A DNA stretch of 6,205 nt from Burkholderiaceae bacterium (GTDB taxonomy: Bacteria > Pseudomonadota > Gammaproteobacteria > Burkholderiales > Burkholderiaceae_C): positions 1,728,767-1,734,971 of the forward strand of contig CP059256.1 of the NCBI GenBank assembly GCA_013693755.1, read 5' to 3'. Below, piece by piece: positions 1-6,205 of the stretch. The translations under genes and the position numbers were made by a program. The notes beneath the pieces were generated by a model. The model was given only the letters and a program-made list of their open reading frames with translations, was not told the origin of the DNA and did no database searches. Positions within the stretch are counted from its first letter, which is position 1; each line of letters starts with the position of its first letter.

Positions 1-2853
1 CCCTACGCCGCAGCAGGTTTGCCGGTGCCGGGCGCGGCACCCGTGAGCTACACGGCCAGCCATGCCTGGAACACCAGCATCAAATTCAACCTGCCGGGTG
101 GCTGCCTGCCGGGGTCGCTGTCCATCGTCACCGATGGCATCACGATCTTCGACGATGCGGGCCTGCTCAAGACCGCCAGCGGCACGCTGGGCACCATCGA
201 CTACGCCAACGGCATCCTGAGCCTGAACTCCGGCTCGATGTCCAACAGCAAGGCCATCACCTACACACCTGCTGCACAACTGCAGCGCGCGCCGCAAAGC
301 GCGGAGATCGCGGTCACGCCGGAGTCGCGCAGCCAGTCCTACGTCGGCACCGTAAATCCGGTGCCGCAACCCGGCACGCTTGCCATCAGCTACATGGCGC
401 AGGGCCGTTGGTACGTGCTTTCGGATGGCGGCAATGGCTCCCTCAAAGGGCTGGATGCCAGCTACGGCGCGGGCACTTTCAACAAGAACACCGGGGCCTT
501 CGTCTTGACCCTGGGGGCACTGCCCGACGTGGGCTCGTCGCTGATCCTGACGTGGAACGTGCCGACCCAGGAAACGCAGCAGCCAACCGCCGCACTGAAG
601 GCATCGCAGGCCCTGCTGCTTGCCCCGCCCGAAGGCAAAAGCGTTCAGCCGGGCACGCTCACCGTCACCTGGCCACACGAGAGCGGCACGGGCACGCGTA
701 CGGCGTCTGCCACCACGTCTGGCGAGCTCAGTGGTGCTGCCACCGGTAGTCTGAACGTCGCGCAGAACCTCTTGAGCTTCGCGCCCAATGTCCTGCCGCC
801 AGTCGGCGCACTGCTGACCGTGGACTACGTTGCGGGCCCCAAGCAGGAAGACAGCTTCGCGCACCCCTCGCGCGATGGCCAGGGCAAGGTGCCGGTGACT
901 GCAACCCTGGGCTCCATCGAGCCGGGTTCATTGGAGATCGAGTGGAACACCCTGACGGACACCGCCGTGCTCGGGGTCTACACGCTGCAGCAGATTCAGG
1001 CGATGGGGCTAGGCCTGTGGAACGGGGTCGATCCCACGCAATACGCCCGCGACGATGGTGCGGGCAATGTGCTGCGCGCAGGCCAAGTCATCGGTAGCGT
1101 CAACTACGCCACCGGGGCGGTGCAGTTCCAGCCCGACGTCACTGTCAAGATTCCAAGTCCCGTCTACGGGGCGCAGCGCCTTGGCTGGGCGTCGGGCGTG
1201 GGCCAGATGTTCCGCCTCAACTACGGCGGCATCAACTACGTGGATGCGCCGTCGCTCTATCCGAACGACGAGTCCGGCTACGTCAAGCTGCGCTACAACA
1301 GCGCGGGCTCGACCAGCAACCACAGCGAGACGTTCGCGTTCAGCCCATCGTTCCGGCTGGTGCCCGGCGTCAACGCGCAGGTGGTGACGGGCACGGTGTT
1401 GCTGGCCATCGCGGGCAGTCAGCCCTGGGGTGACAACGGTCAGGGCACGCTGCGCGAATTCACGCCCAGCGGCTGGGTCACGCGCGGCAGCATCAACTAC
1501 CTCTCTGGTGCGGTGACGCTCACCTCGTGGTCGGCGGGCGCGACCAACAGCATCACGCGCGCCAGTTGCGTGACCACTGTGGGCGAGAACATCTCCAGCG
1601 AGTACGTGTTCCGCACCGGTGCTGCGCCACTGCGCCCAGGATCGCTCTCCATCCAGTTCGCCCGCGCGGTGGGTGGGACACAGACCGTGACGGCAGGCAT
1701 CGACGGCACGATCACCGCGTCTGGCGTCATCGGCAGCGTCGATTACGACACCGGCCTCGTGCGGGTGCGATTTGGCACCGTGGTCACGGCGGCGGGCAAT
1801 GAGAGCGAGCCGTGGTTCGACGCCGAGAACGTGCGGCCAGACGGCAAGATCTTCCGGCCCGAGCCGGTCGCGGCCTCCAGCCTGCGTTACAGCGCCGTGG
1901 CCTACAGCTATCTGCCCCTGGATGCGGCGTTGCTGGGCATCGACCCGGTACGCCTGCCCAGCGACGGGCGGGTGCCGATCTTCCGTCCAGGAGGGTTCGC
2001 CGTCGTCGGCCACACCGGTCGCATCACCGCCTCGGTCAGCAACGGCCAGACCATCGATTGCGCGCGGGTGCGTCTGTCGCGCGTGCGTGTGGTCGGCCAC
2101 AACGGCGTGGTGATCCACACAGGCTACGTTACCGATCTGGAAGCAGGCACCGTCACGTTCACCGACGTGACTGGCTACAGCCAGCCAGTGACCATTGAGC
2201 ACCGCATCGAGGACATGGCCGTGGTGCGCGACGTGCAGATCAACGGCGAGATCAGCTTCACGCGCCCGCTGACGCACGCCTATCCGCTGGCCAGTCCCGG
2301 CGATCCGGTCTCTGGCAGTTTTGTCTCCAGTGCGCTGGTGGCCGGTGACCTGTTCGCCCGCGTGAACCTCGTGTTCGACCAGAGCACCTGGAACGGCAGC
2401 TGGTCGGATGAACTGATCGGCAGCGCCGCCACCGCCACCTTCAACCACACCCAGTACCCGATCACGGTCACTAATCGCGGGGCGCTCACCGAGCGCTGGG
2501 TGGTGCGAATGACCAACAGCACCTCGTTCGAGGTCATCGGCGAGAACGTGGGTGTGATCGCCACCGGCAATACCAGCGCCGACTGCGCCCCCAACAACCC
2601 GGCGACCGGCGTGCCGTACTTCCGTCTGCCCGCGCTCGGCTGGGGCAACGGCTGGGCCACCGGCAACGTGCTGCGCTTCAACACCATCGGCAGCCAGTTC
2701 CCGGTCTGGGTGGTGCGCACCGTCCAGCAGGGGCCGGAGTCCGTGCCCGACGACCACTTCACGTTGCTGATTCGCGGCGACGTGGACACCCCTGACCAGA
2801 AGGAATCAATGCAATGGCCGACCTCACCGTCAAATACTTCAACAGCGGCATGA
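1..2853 (+). CDS. Large repeat-built phage tail-associated structural protein, 5'-partial
   Basis: The frame is open from base 1 to the TGA at 2851-2853, giving 950 residues, and the true start lies upstream. The TTG at 19 is an artefact of the window edge. Numbering from base 1, residues about 37-590 are six degenerate repeats of roughly 90 residues. Each opens with a P-G-[ST]-L-like turn (residues 37, 124, 217, 308, 455, 546) and closes with a G-[ST]-[VI]-[DN]-Y-x-x-G-like strand motif (64, 158, 249, 365, 496, 578). The first residues (PVPGAAPVSY) look like the end of an earlier repeat. From about residue 640 a different region begins with DPVRLPSDGRVPIF and runs to the C-terminus, rich in beta-forming residues. 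No signal peptide, membrane segment or catalytic motif is visible. I recall similar repeats and the DPVRLPSDG segment from large tail-region proteins of proteobacterial prophages, but could not check. A tail tip, baseplate or fiber-stalk component is inferred. It overlaps the next gene by 40 nt. Confidence 0.75.
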   Translation, partial: PYAAAGLPVPGAAPVSYTASHAWNTSIKFNLPGGCLPGSLSIVTDGITIFDDAGLLKTASGTLGTIDYANGILSLNSGSMSNSKAITYTPAAQLQRAPQSAEIAVTPESRSQSYVGTVNPVPQPGTLAISYMAQGRWYVLSDGGNGSLKGLDASYGAGTFNKNTGAFVLTLGALPDVGSSLILTWNVPTQETQQPTAALKASQALLLAPPEGKSVQPGTLTVTWPHESGTGTRTASATTSGELSGAATGSLNVAQNLLSFAPNVLPPVGALLTVDYVAGPKQEDSFAHPSRDGQGKVPVTATLGSIEPGSLEIEWNTLTDTAVLGVYTLQQIQAMGLGLWNGVDPTQYARDDGAGNVLRAGQVIGSVNYATGAVQFQPDVTVKIPSPVYGAQRLGWASGVGQMFRLNYGGINYVDAPSLYPNDESGYVKLRYNSAGSTSNHSETFAFSPSFRLVPGVNAQVVTGTVLLAIAGSQPWGDNGQGTLREFTPSGWVTRGSINYLSGAVTLTSWSAGATNSITRASCVTTVGENISSEYVFRTGAAPLRPGSLSIQFARAVGGTQTVTAGIDGTITASGVIGSVDYDTGLVRVRFGTVVTAAGNESEPWFDAENVRPDGKIFRPEPVAASSLRYSAVAYSYLPLDAALLGIDPVRLPSDGRVPIFRPGGFAVVGHTGRITASVSNGQTIDCARVRLSRVRVVGHNGVVIHTGYVTDLEAGTVTFTDVTGYSQPVTIEHRIEDMAVVRDVQINGEISFTRPLTHAYPLASPGDPVSGSFVSSALVAGDLFARVNLVFDQSTWNGSWSDELIGSAATATFNHTQYPITVTNRGALTERWVVRMTNSTSFEVIGENVGVIATGNTSADCAPNNPATGVPYFRLPALGWGNGWATGNVLRFNTIGSQFPVWVVRTVQQGPESVPDDHFTLLIRGDVDTPDQKESMQWPTSPSNTSTAA
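109..2160 (+). repeat. Degenerate tandem protein repeats of about 90 residues inside the large structural protein
   Basis: The P-G-[ST]-L-like turn is encoded at 109, 370, 649, 922, 1363 (degenerate, PGV) and 1636. The spacings are 261, 279, 273, 441 and 273 nt. The paired G-[ST]-[VI]-[DN]-Y-x-x-G motif is encoded at 190 (GTIDYANG), 1093 (GSVNYATG), 1486 (GSINYLSG) and 1732 (GSVDYDTG). Weaker copies lie at 472 (GTFNKNTG), 745 (GSLNVAQN) and 2122 (GYVTDLEAG). The repeats are conserved at protein level only, and I saw no long nucleotide identity between units. This suggests old duplication followed by divergence into a chain of small beta domains. The unit starting at 922 is about 165 nt longer than the others. 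Confidence 0.7.
2798..2804 (+). promoter_or_regulatory. Ribosome binding site for the 423-residue protein
   Basis: AGAAGGA lies 9 nt before the ATG at 2814 and inside the end of the upstream gene. It supports 2814 rather than the in-frame ATG at 2850, which overlaps the upstream stop as ATGA but has no comparable site at normal spacing. Confidence 0.65.
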
Positions 2854-4085
2854 CCGGCGCGCCGCAGATCAGCAACAACTGGGGCGATCTGGTAACGATG
2901 CTCGATGCCTGCCTCGTCAACGGCTTTGCCCTCAAGGCCATTGATACGCTGACCTGTGTCGATGGCGTGGCCACTGCCTCCATCAGCGCGGGCCACGCCT
3001 ACCGGCCCGAGCAGGTCATCGAGATCGCCGGGGCCGATCAGCCTGAGTACAACGGGCAGTTCCGTGTCATCGATGCCACCGCAACCACGTTCACCTACGC
3101 GGTCACCGGCACGCCCGTGTCGCCCGCAACCAGCGCGACCAGCCTCTCGGCCAAGGTCGCGCCGCTGGGCTGGGAGAAGGCGTTCGCGGGAACGAACAAG
3201 GCGGCGTACCGCAGCCAGAACCCGGCCTCGCCACAAAACCTGCTGTTGATCGACGACAGCCTCAAGACGCCCGGCTACACGACGACGTGGGCGAAGTGGG
3301 CCAATGTCGGCATCGTTGAAGACCTGTCCGACATCGACACCATCGTCGGTGCGCAGGCTCCGTTCGATCCGAACAACCCGACGCAGAACTGGAAGCAGGT
3401 ACAGGCCAACCAGTGGGGTTGGTACAAGTGGTATCACGCCCGCACCAGCGGCTACGACAACTCCGGCGACAGCGGCGGCGGCAACCGCAATTGGGTGCTG
3501 ATCGGTGATGACCGGTTGTTCTACCTGTTCGTCACCAACGCAGCCGGATACGGCTGGTACGGTCGCAACGGATACTGCTTCGGCGACATCACGAGCTTCA
3601 AGCCCGCCGACAACTACGCGACGGTGCTGGCTGCCGAGGACGTTTACTGGAGCAACAGCAGTGCAGGCTACGCGAGCTATCCGGGCCAGTACAACGGCTA
3701 CGGGCTCACGCAGTCGCTGGAATTCACCGCCAAGGTGCTCTTGCGCAACCACACTCAGCTCGGCAACCCGGTGCGCTTCGGGTTGACGTCCCTGAACACC
3801 AACAACGGCCAGCAGGTCTGCGGACGCGGGCCGATGCCGTTTCCCAACGGCCCGGACTACAGCCTGTGGCTGCTGCCGACCTACGTGCGCGAGGAGTCGG
3901 GGCATATGCGTGGCCTGATGCCCGGGATGCTGTGGATGCCGCAGGATCGTCCGTACTCGGATCAAACCATCGTCGACAACGTCGTCGGCCAGACAGGCAG
4001 AAAGTTCCTGCTCGTCAGGACGCAGTACAGCTCAGAAGCCGAGGGCGCGCAGATCGCCTTCGACATCACCGGGCCGTGGAGGTAA
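2814..4085 (+). CDS. Phage structural protein with aromatic-rich C-terminal half, possible receptor-binding or tail accessory protein
   Basis: This encodes 423 residues and ends at TAA 4083-4085. The ATG at 2814 is chosen for its well-spaced AGAAGGA site and because the segment VKYFNSGMTGAP (residues 6-17), which I recall as characteristic of related prophage proteins, would be lost with the ATG at 2850. Residues about 47-112 look like a small beta domain common in phage proteins (EYNGQFRVIDATATTFTYAV at 78-97, then PVSPAT). Residues 193-296 are unusually aromatic, with 24 W, Y or F in 104 positions, including WGWYKWYHAR (201-210), and contain GDDRLFYLF (231-239) and FGDITSFKPAD (256-266). 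The C-terminal part has a RGLMPGMLWMP stretch (366-376) and ends ITGPWR. I recall the GDDR-FY, FGD-SFKP and GLxPGxxW pattern from uncharacterised phage tail-region proteins. There is no signal peptide or membrane segment. Its place between the repeat protein and a LamG-like protein suggests a virion surface role. Glycan binding is only inferred from the aromatics. Confidence 0.75.
   Translation: MADLTVKYFNSGMTGAPQISNNWGDLVTMLDACLVNGFALKAIDTLTCVDGVATASISAGHAYRPEQVIEIAGADQPEYNGQFRVIDATATTFTYAVTGTPVSPATSATSLSAKVAPLGWEKAFAGTNKAAYRSQNPASPQNLLLIDDSLKTPGYTTTWAKWANVGIVEDLSDIDTIVGAQAPFDPNNPTQNWKQVQANQWGWYKWYHARTSGYDNSGDSGGGNRNWVLIGDDRLFYLFVTNAAGYGWYGRNGYCFGDITSFKPADNYATVLAAEDVYWSNSSAGYASYPGQYNGYGLTQSLEFTAKVLLRNHTQLGNPVRFGLTSLNTNNGQQVCGRGPMPFPNGPDYSLWLLPTYVREESGHMRGLMPGMLWMPQDRPYSDQTIVDNVVGQTGRKFLLVRTQYSSEAEGAQIAFDITGPWR
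4078..4082 (+). promoter_or_regulatory. Ribosome binding site for the LamG-like protein
   Basis: GGAGG sits 6 nt before the ATG at 4089. It occupies the last sense codons of the upstream gene and abuts its TAA, so a terminating ribosome would cover it. This suggests translational coupling. Confidence 0.75.
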
Positions 4086-4088
4086 GCC

Positions 4089-5084
4089 ATGGCGTGGTGG
4101 GACAGTGTGGCGTCCTTGACGCCGGTCGCGGCGTGGGATGCGCTGCATTTCTCCGATGGACAACTGCAGGATCAGGTGGGCAGCAATGCCATCACCGTGC
4201 AGGGTGGCGTGGCCACGCCGTTCCCACTGTACGGTTTATACGGCCAGGACAAGCCATGGCCGCTGGCAACCTCGATGTCTTTGCCTGGCGACTTCGTGCT
4301 GGCGGGCTTCGTGATGCACGTCAGCCGGGGGCTGGTGTTCTACAAGACCCTCGGCGACAGCAGCAGCTACTTTCTGGATCAGGAGTCCAACGGCGCGATC
4401 TACCAGTACGCCACTGGCAGCGGCGGTCAGGTGGGCAGCGGGCCCGCGTGGGGAACGCCGAAGTTCATGGCGCTGGTGGTCAGCCCGACCAGTGCCCGCG
4501 TCTACATCAACAACGACTGGGCGGGCGCGGCATTCGCGCGCTCATGGGTGGCGGGCACCGTGGGCGGCATTGGCTACTACGCCGACGGCAACGAATACAA
4601 CATCGGCGGCAGCGAGCGGTTCTTCGCAGCCGGATTGTGGTCGGGTGTCGCCACCCTTGACGACGTGCGCACGCTGGAGTCCGCCTGCCGCGCTGCGTTG
4701 GCCGGGCCGCCGGTCGGCATTCACGCCGCAGCCTTGAGTCGCTTGCACAGCCCGAGCTCCGACCAGTGGATCCAGCCGGGCAGCCACCCGCGCCAGTACC
4801 GTGGCGTGGCCAGCGCACGCCGGAACATTCATTTCGGCGGCAACGGTCAGATCACCGGCACCGTCAAGGAGAAGGGCCAGCCCGATCAGCCCTTGGTGCG
4901 CCAAGTTCTGCTCTACAGTGAAAACACCCACACCGTGGTAGCGAGCACGTGGTCGGACGCAGCAGGCAATTACCGCTTCGAGCGCATTGATCCCCAACAG
5001 CGCTACACCGTGATCAGCACCGACTACCAGCAGCTGTACCGCGCCGTGATCGCGGACAACCTCAGGCCGGAGCCGATGCCATGA
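4089..5084 (+). CDS. Phage protein with LamG/concanavalin-like and transthyretin-like (carboxypeptidase-regulatory-like) domains
   Basis: This encodes 331 residues, starting at ATG 4089, only 3 nt after the previous stop and behind a strong GGAGG. Residues about 10-205 read like a LamG/concanavalin A-type jelly roll. The signs are an opening AAWDALHFSDGQLQDQVG, a central FMALVVSPTSARVYINNDW (126-144) like the hallmark strand and bound-loop of that fold, then a GG-x-x-x-FFAAGLW strand and DDVRTLE (191-197), the usual closing helix start. Residues about 206-250 form a linker rich in G, P, S and R. Residues about 253-325 resemble a transthyretin or carboxypeptidase-regulatory-like beta sandwich: GQITGTVKEKG (253-263), VLLYSENTHTVVASTWSDAAGNYRF split over 273-297, then YTVIST and AVIADN (319-324). 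I recall the last motif from phage tail proteins. Such domains usually mediate binding or assembly rather than catalysis, so a virion adhesin or tail decoration is likely. The stop overlaps the next start as ATGA. Confidence 0.75.
   Translation: MAWWDSVASLTPVAAWDALHFSDGQLQDQVGSNAITVQGGVATPFPLYGLYGQDKPWPLATSMSLPGDFVLAGFVMHVSRGLVFYKTLGDSSSYFLDQESNGAIYQYATGSGGQVGSGPAWGTPKFMALVVSPTSARVYINNDWAGAAFARSWVAGTVGGIGYYADGNEYNIGGSERFFAAGLWSGVATLDDVRTLESACRAALAGPPVGIHAAALSRLHSPSSDQWIQPGSHPRQYRGVASARRNIHFGGNGQITGTVKEKGQPDQPLVRQVLLYSENTHTVVASTWSDAAGNYRFERIDPQQRYTVISTDYQQLYRAVIADNLRPEPMP
5069..5072 (+). promoter_or_regulatory. Ribosome binding site for the 131-residue protein
   Basis: GGAG lies 8 nt before the ATG at 5081, inside the end of the preceding gene. 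It fits coupled translation across the ATGA junction at 5081-5084. Confidence 0.55.
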
Positions 5085-5476
5085 CCGTCGCCATCACGCA
5101 GGAACACAACGAGGCACGGCTGGCGGGCACGCTGGCCTTCCTCGACGCGGGCACCAACCCCGCGCGGCTGCGCATCTACGGCGGCACCCGGCCACCCAAC
5201 CCAGCAGCGACGCCCACCAGCGCGATGCTGGTGGAAATTGCGCTCACCAAACCGGCTGGCACGATTGCGGGCGGGCTGCTGACACTCACCCAACAGGAGG
5301 ACGGCCTCATTGCTGCCACCGGCATCGCCACCTGGGCGCGGCTGGTTAACGGCCAGGAGGAGACGGCGCTCGATCTGGATTGCAGTGGCACCGATGGCGC
5401 GGGCGACGTGAAGCTGGCCAGCACCAACCTCTATCTGGGCGGCGACGCCCGGATGGTGTCGGCCATCCTGGGCTGA
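5081..5476 (+). CDS. Small phage protein of unknown function, tail-module member
   Basis: This encodes 131 residues, ending at TGA 5474-5476. The start shares four bases with the upstream stop (ATGA) and has GGAG at good spacing, so the start is well supported. The protein has no cysteine-rich motif, membrane segment or signal peptide. Its sequence is rich in Ala, Thr, Gly and Leu. It has alternating strand-like stretches such as LVEIALTKPAGTIAGGLLTL (50-69), GIATWARLVNG (81-91), ALDLDCSGTDGAGDVKLAST (95-114) and LYLGGDARMVSAILG at the C-terminus, suggesting an all-beta fold. I recall similar short proteins with the TATWAR-like and VKL-ST-LY-GG pattern in tail regions of proteobacterial phages, but know no defined function. 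Gene order suggests a small structural or assembly partner of the neighbouring tail proteins. Confidence 0.75.
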   Translation: MTVAITQEHNEARLAGTLAFLDAGTNPARLRIYGGTRPPNPAATPTSAMLVEIALTKPAGTIAGGLLTLTQQEDGLIAATGIATWARLVNGQEETALDLDCSGTDGAGDVKLASTNLYLGGDARMVSAILG

Positions 5477-5482
5477 AGTTTC

Positions 5483-5489
5483 GGGGTGA
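5483..5489 (+). promoter_or_regulatory. Ribosome binding site for the 3'-partial LVFG-motif gene
   Basis: GGGGTGA in the 16-nt gap after the TGA at 5476 sits just before the ATG at 5493. The GGGG core ends 6 nt from that ATG. It is G-rich rather than a perfect AGGAGG, but the position supports a real start. Confidence 0.5.
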
Positions 5490-5492
5490 ACG

Positions 5493-6205
5493 ATGCCTTC
5501 GAACTCTGGCCAGAACGTCGACCTGCTGTACGACCGTCCCGCCGCCACCTCTGCCGATCTGGTGTTCGGCGCGGACTACGTGCCACCGCGCAACGATGTG
5601 GCGGTACTGGCCATGCTGCCGTTGCCGGTGGCGAGCATTGCCTTCATCCCGCCTGCGCGGCTGGATGTGCTGGCCGAGTTGCCGAGCCTGACGGTCAGCA
5701 CGCTCATCCTGCGCCCGAGCGTGCCGCTCAACGTCGGCGTGGCCAACCTGCCCGGGGTGGTGCTCACCGGCGAGGTGCGCTACGCCTCGCACACGCAGCG
5801 ACCGACGGTGGGCCAGACGGCGCACGAATGGACGCGGGCCGCGCAAACCGAAGACGGCGCAGCGCAGGGCCAGCAGGATGCGACGGCCACTACCACAGGC
5901 TGGGGCTCGCCCTGGCAGCGCACCAGCGTTTTACCGCACGTCCTTGCGCACCGTCTGCCGCAAGTGTTGGTGGCCGCGCCTTTGTCCCGCCGCACTGGCC
6001 AGCAGCAAGCCACACGTCAGCACGCTGCAACGGGGTTCCGCCACGAGGACGCTTTTTCAATCGCGCCGATTCTCGTGGGTGTGTTCCAGAACGCCACCCG
6101 TCTGCGCGACACCACACGCTTTGCGCATCAGGACGGCGACCGCACCAAGCGCGCGGGTCGGGTGAGTATTTGGCAAACCGCGCGGCAGCTCACCCAACGG
6201 CAAGG
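5493..6205 (+). CDS. Phage structural protein with N-terminal LVFG motif, 3'-partial
   Basis: Reading from ATG 5493 gives 237 codons with no stop before the window ends, so the gene continues downstream. The protein starts MPSNSGQNVDLLYDRPAATS, followed by ADLVFGADYVPP (21-32). A short LVFG segment near the N-terminus is something I recall from uncharacterised tail-region proteins of proteobacterial prophages. Residues about 36-97 are hydrophobic and strand-like with many Leu, Val and Pro (VAVLAMLPLPVASIAFIPPA, then VSTLILRPSVPLNVGVANLP). They lack the length and continuity of a clear membrane segment. From residue about 110 the character changes to polar, Gln/Arg/Ala/Thr-rich sequence with spaced Trp (EWTRAAQ at 112-118, WQRTS at 141-145, IWQTARQL at 226-233). 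This could be helical or a divergent repeat array. The 16-nt gap and shared strand place it in the same operon as the upstream tail genes. Function is unknown; a virion structural role is inferred from context. Confidence 0.7.
   Translation, partial: MPSNSGQNVDLLYDRPAATSADLVFGADYVPPRNDVAVLAMLPLPVASIAFIPPARLDVLAELPSLTVSTLILRPSVPLNVGVANLPGVVLTGEVRYASHTQRPTVGQTAHEWTRAAQTEDGAAQGQQDATATTTGWGSPWQRTSVLPHVLAHRLPQVLVAAPLSRRTGQQQATRQHAATGFRHEDAFSIAPILVGVFQNATRLRDTTRFAHQDGDRTKRAGRVSIWQTARQLTQRQ

Noticed and set aside
19..21. TTG as a start for the large protein
   Set aside because: The frame is open through base 1, no ribosome binding site precedes it, and the first residues match the end of a repeat unit, so the gene is truncated by the window.
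1009..2757. 582-codon open frame on the - strand
   Set aside because: It lies wholly antisense to the repeat protein, and its product is a low-complexity mix of Ala, Arg, Gly, His, Val and Asp typical of a GC-rich shadow frame. The + strand frame has recognisable repeats and domain structure.
2280..3965. 561-codon open frame on the - strand spanning the first two genes' junction
   Set aside because: It crosses two well-supported + strand genes and shows Arg/Val/Gly-rich shadow composition without a recognisable domain. Strong third-position G/C bias on the + strand removes stops from this antisense frame.
3866..4660. 264-codon + strand frame overlapping the 423- and 331-residue genes
   Set aside because: It straddles a junction that has a clear stop, GGAGG and ATG in another frame. 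The product is Arg/Gly/Gln-rich with no domain features.
5214..5234. 8-bp inverted repeat CCACCAGC/GCTGGTGG with a 5-nt loop
   Set aside because: It lies in the middle of the 131-residue gene with no T tract after it. It is expected by chance at this GC content and is not a terminator.
5477..5492. Possible terminator or promoter in the only real intergenic gap
   Set aside because: The gap is 16 nt and holds just a ribosome binding site; no stem-loop, T tract or -10/-35 pair fits.
1..6205. Search for tRNA, CRISPR, IS ends, toxin-antitoxin or defence genes
   Set aside because: No cloverleaf, regular short direct repeats with spacers, transposase motifs or small regulator pairs were seen. The window is filled by the five tail-module genes.

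Overview
The window looks like part of the late structural module of a tailed bacteriophage or prophage. DNA is GC-rich (about 65% in the lines I counted) with strong G/C bias at third codon positions, which suggests a high-GC proteobacterial host such as a Burkholderiales or Pseudomonas-type bacterium. That host call is inference from composition and protein style. No host housekeeping gene, integrase, transposase, tRNA, rRNA, CRISPR array or origin is visible.

Layout: five genes, all on the + strand, are packed as one apparent operon with gaps of at most 16 nt. (1) Bases 1-2853 hold the 3' part of a very large protein built from degenerate repeats of about 90 residues followed by a distinct C-terminal region. 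(2) Bases 2814-4085 encode a 423-residue protein with a phage-type N-terminus, a small beta domain and an aromatic-rich C-terminal half. (3) Bases 4089-5084 encode a 331-residue protein with a LamG/concanavalin-like N-terminal domain and a transthyretin/carboxypeptidase-regulatory-like C-terminal domain. (4) Bases 5081-5476 encode a 131-residue protein of unknown role. (5) Bases 5493-6205 begin a protein with a short LVFG motif that runs off the window end without a stop.

The genes are joined by a 40-nt overlap, a 3-nt gap, an ATGA overlap and a 16-nt gap. Each start has a Shine-Dalgarno-like site, so they are probably co-translated and made in similar amounts. The most economical reading is that they form the distal tail or host-adhesion apparatus: a large repeat-built structural protein followed by smaller beta-rich, possibly carbohydrate-binding decorations. 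Exact roles (tip, fiber, baseplate) cannot be fixed from sequence alone, and no gene here has a symbol I can defend.

No promoter, terminator or operator was found. Transcription probably starts upstream and continues downstream of the window. I do not see a defence system or other wholly new system. The noteworthy points are the repeat architecture of gene 1, the candidate binding domains of genes 2 and 3, and the incomplete fifth gene.
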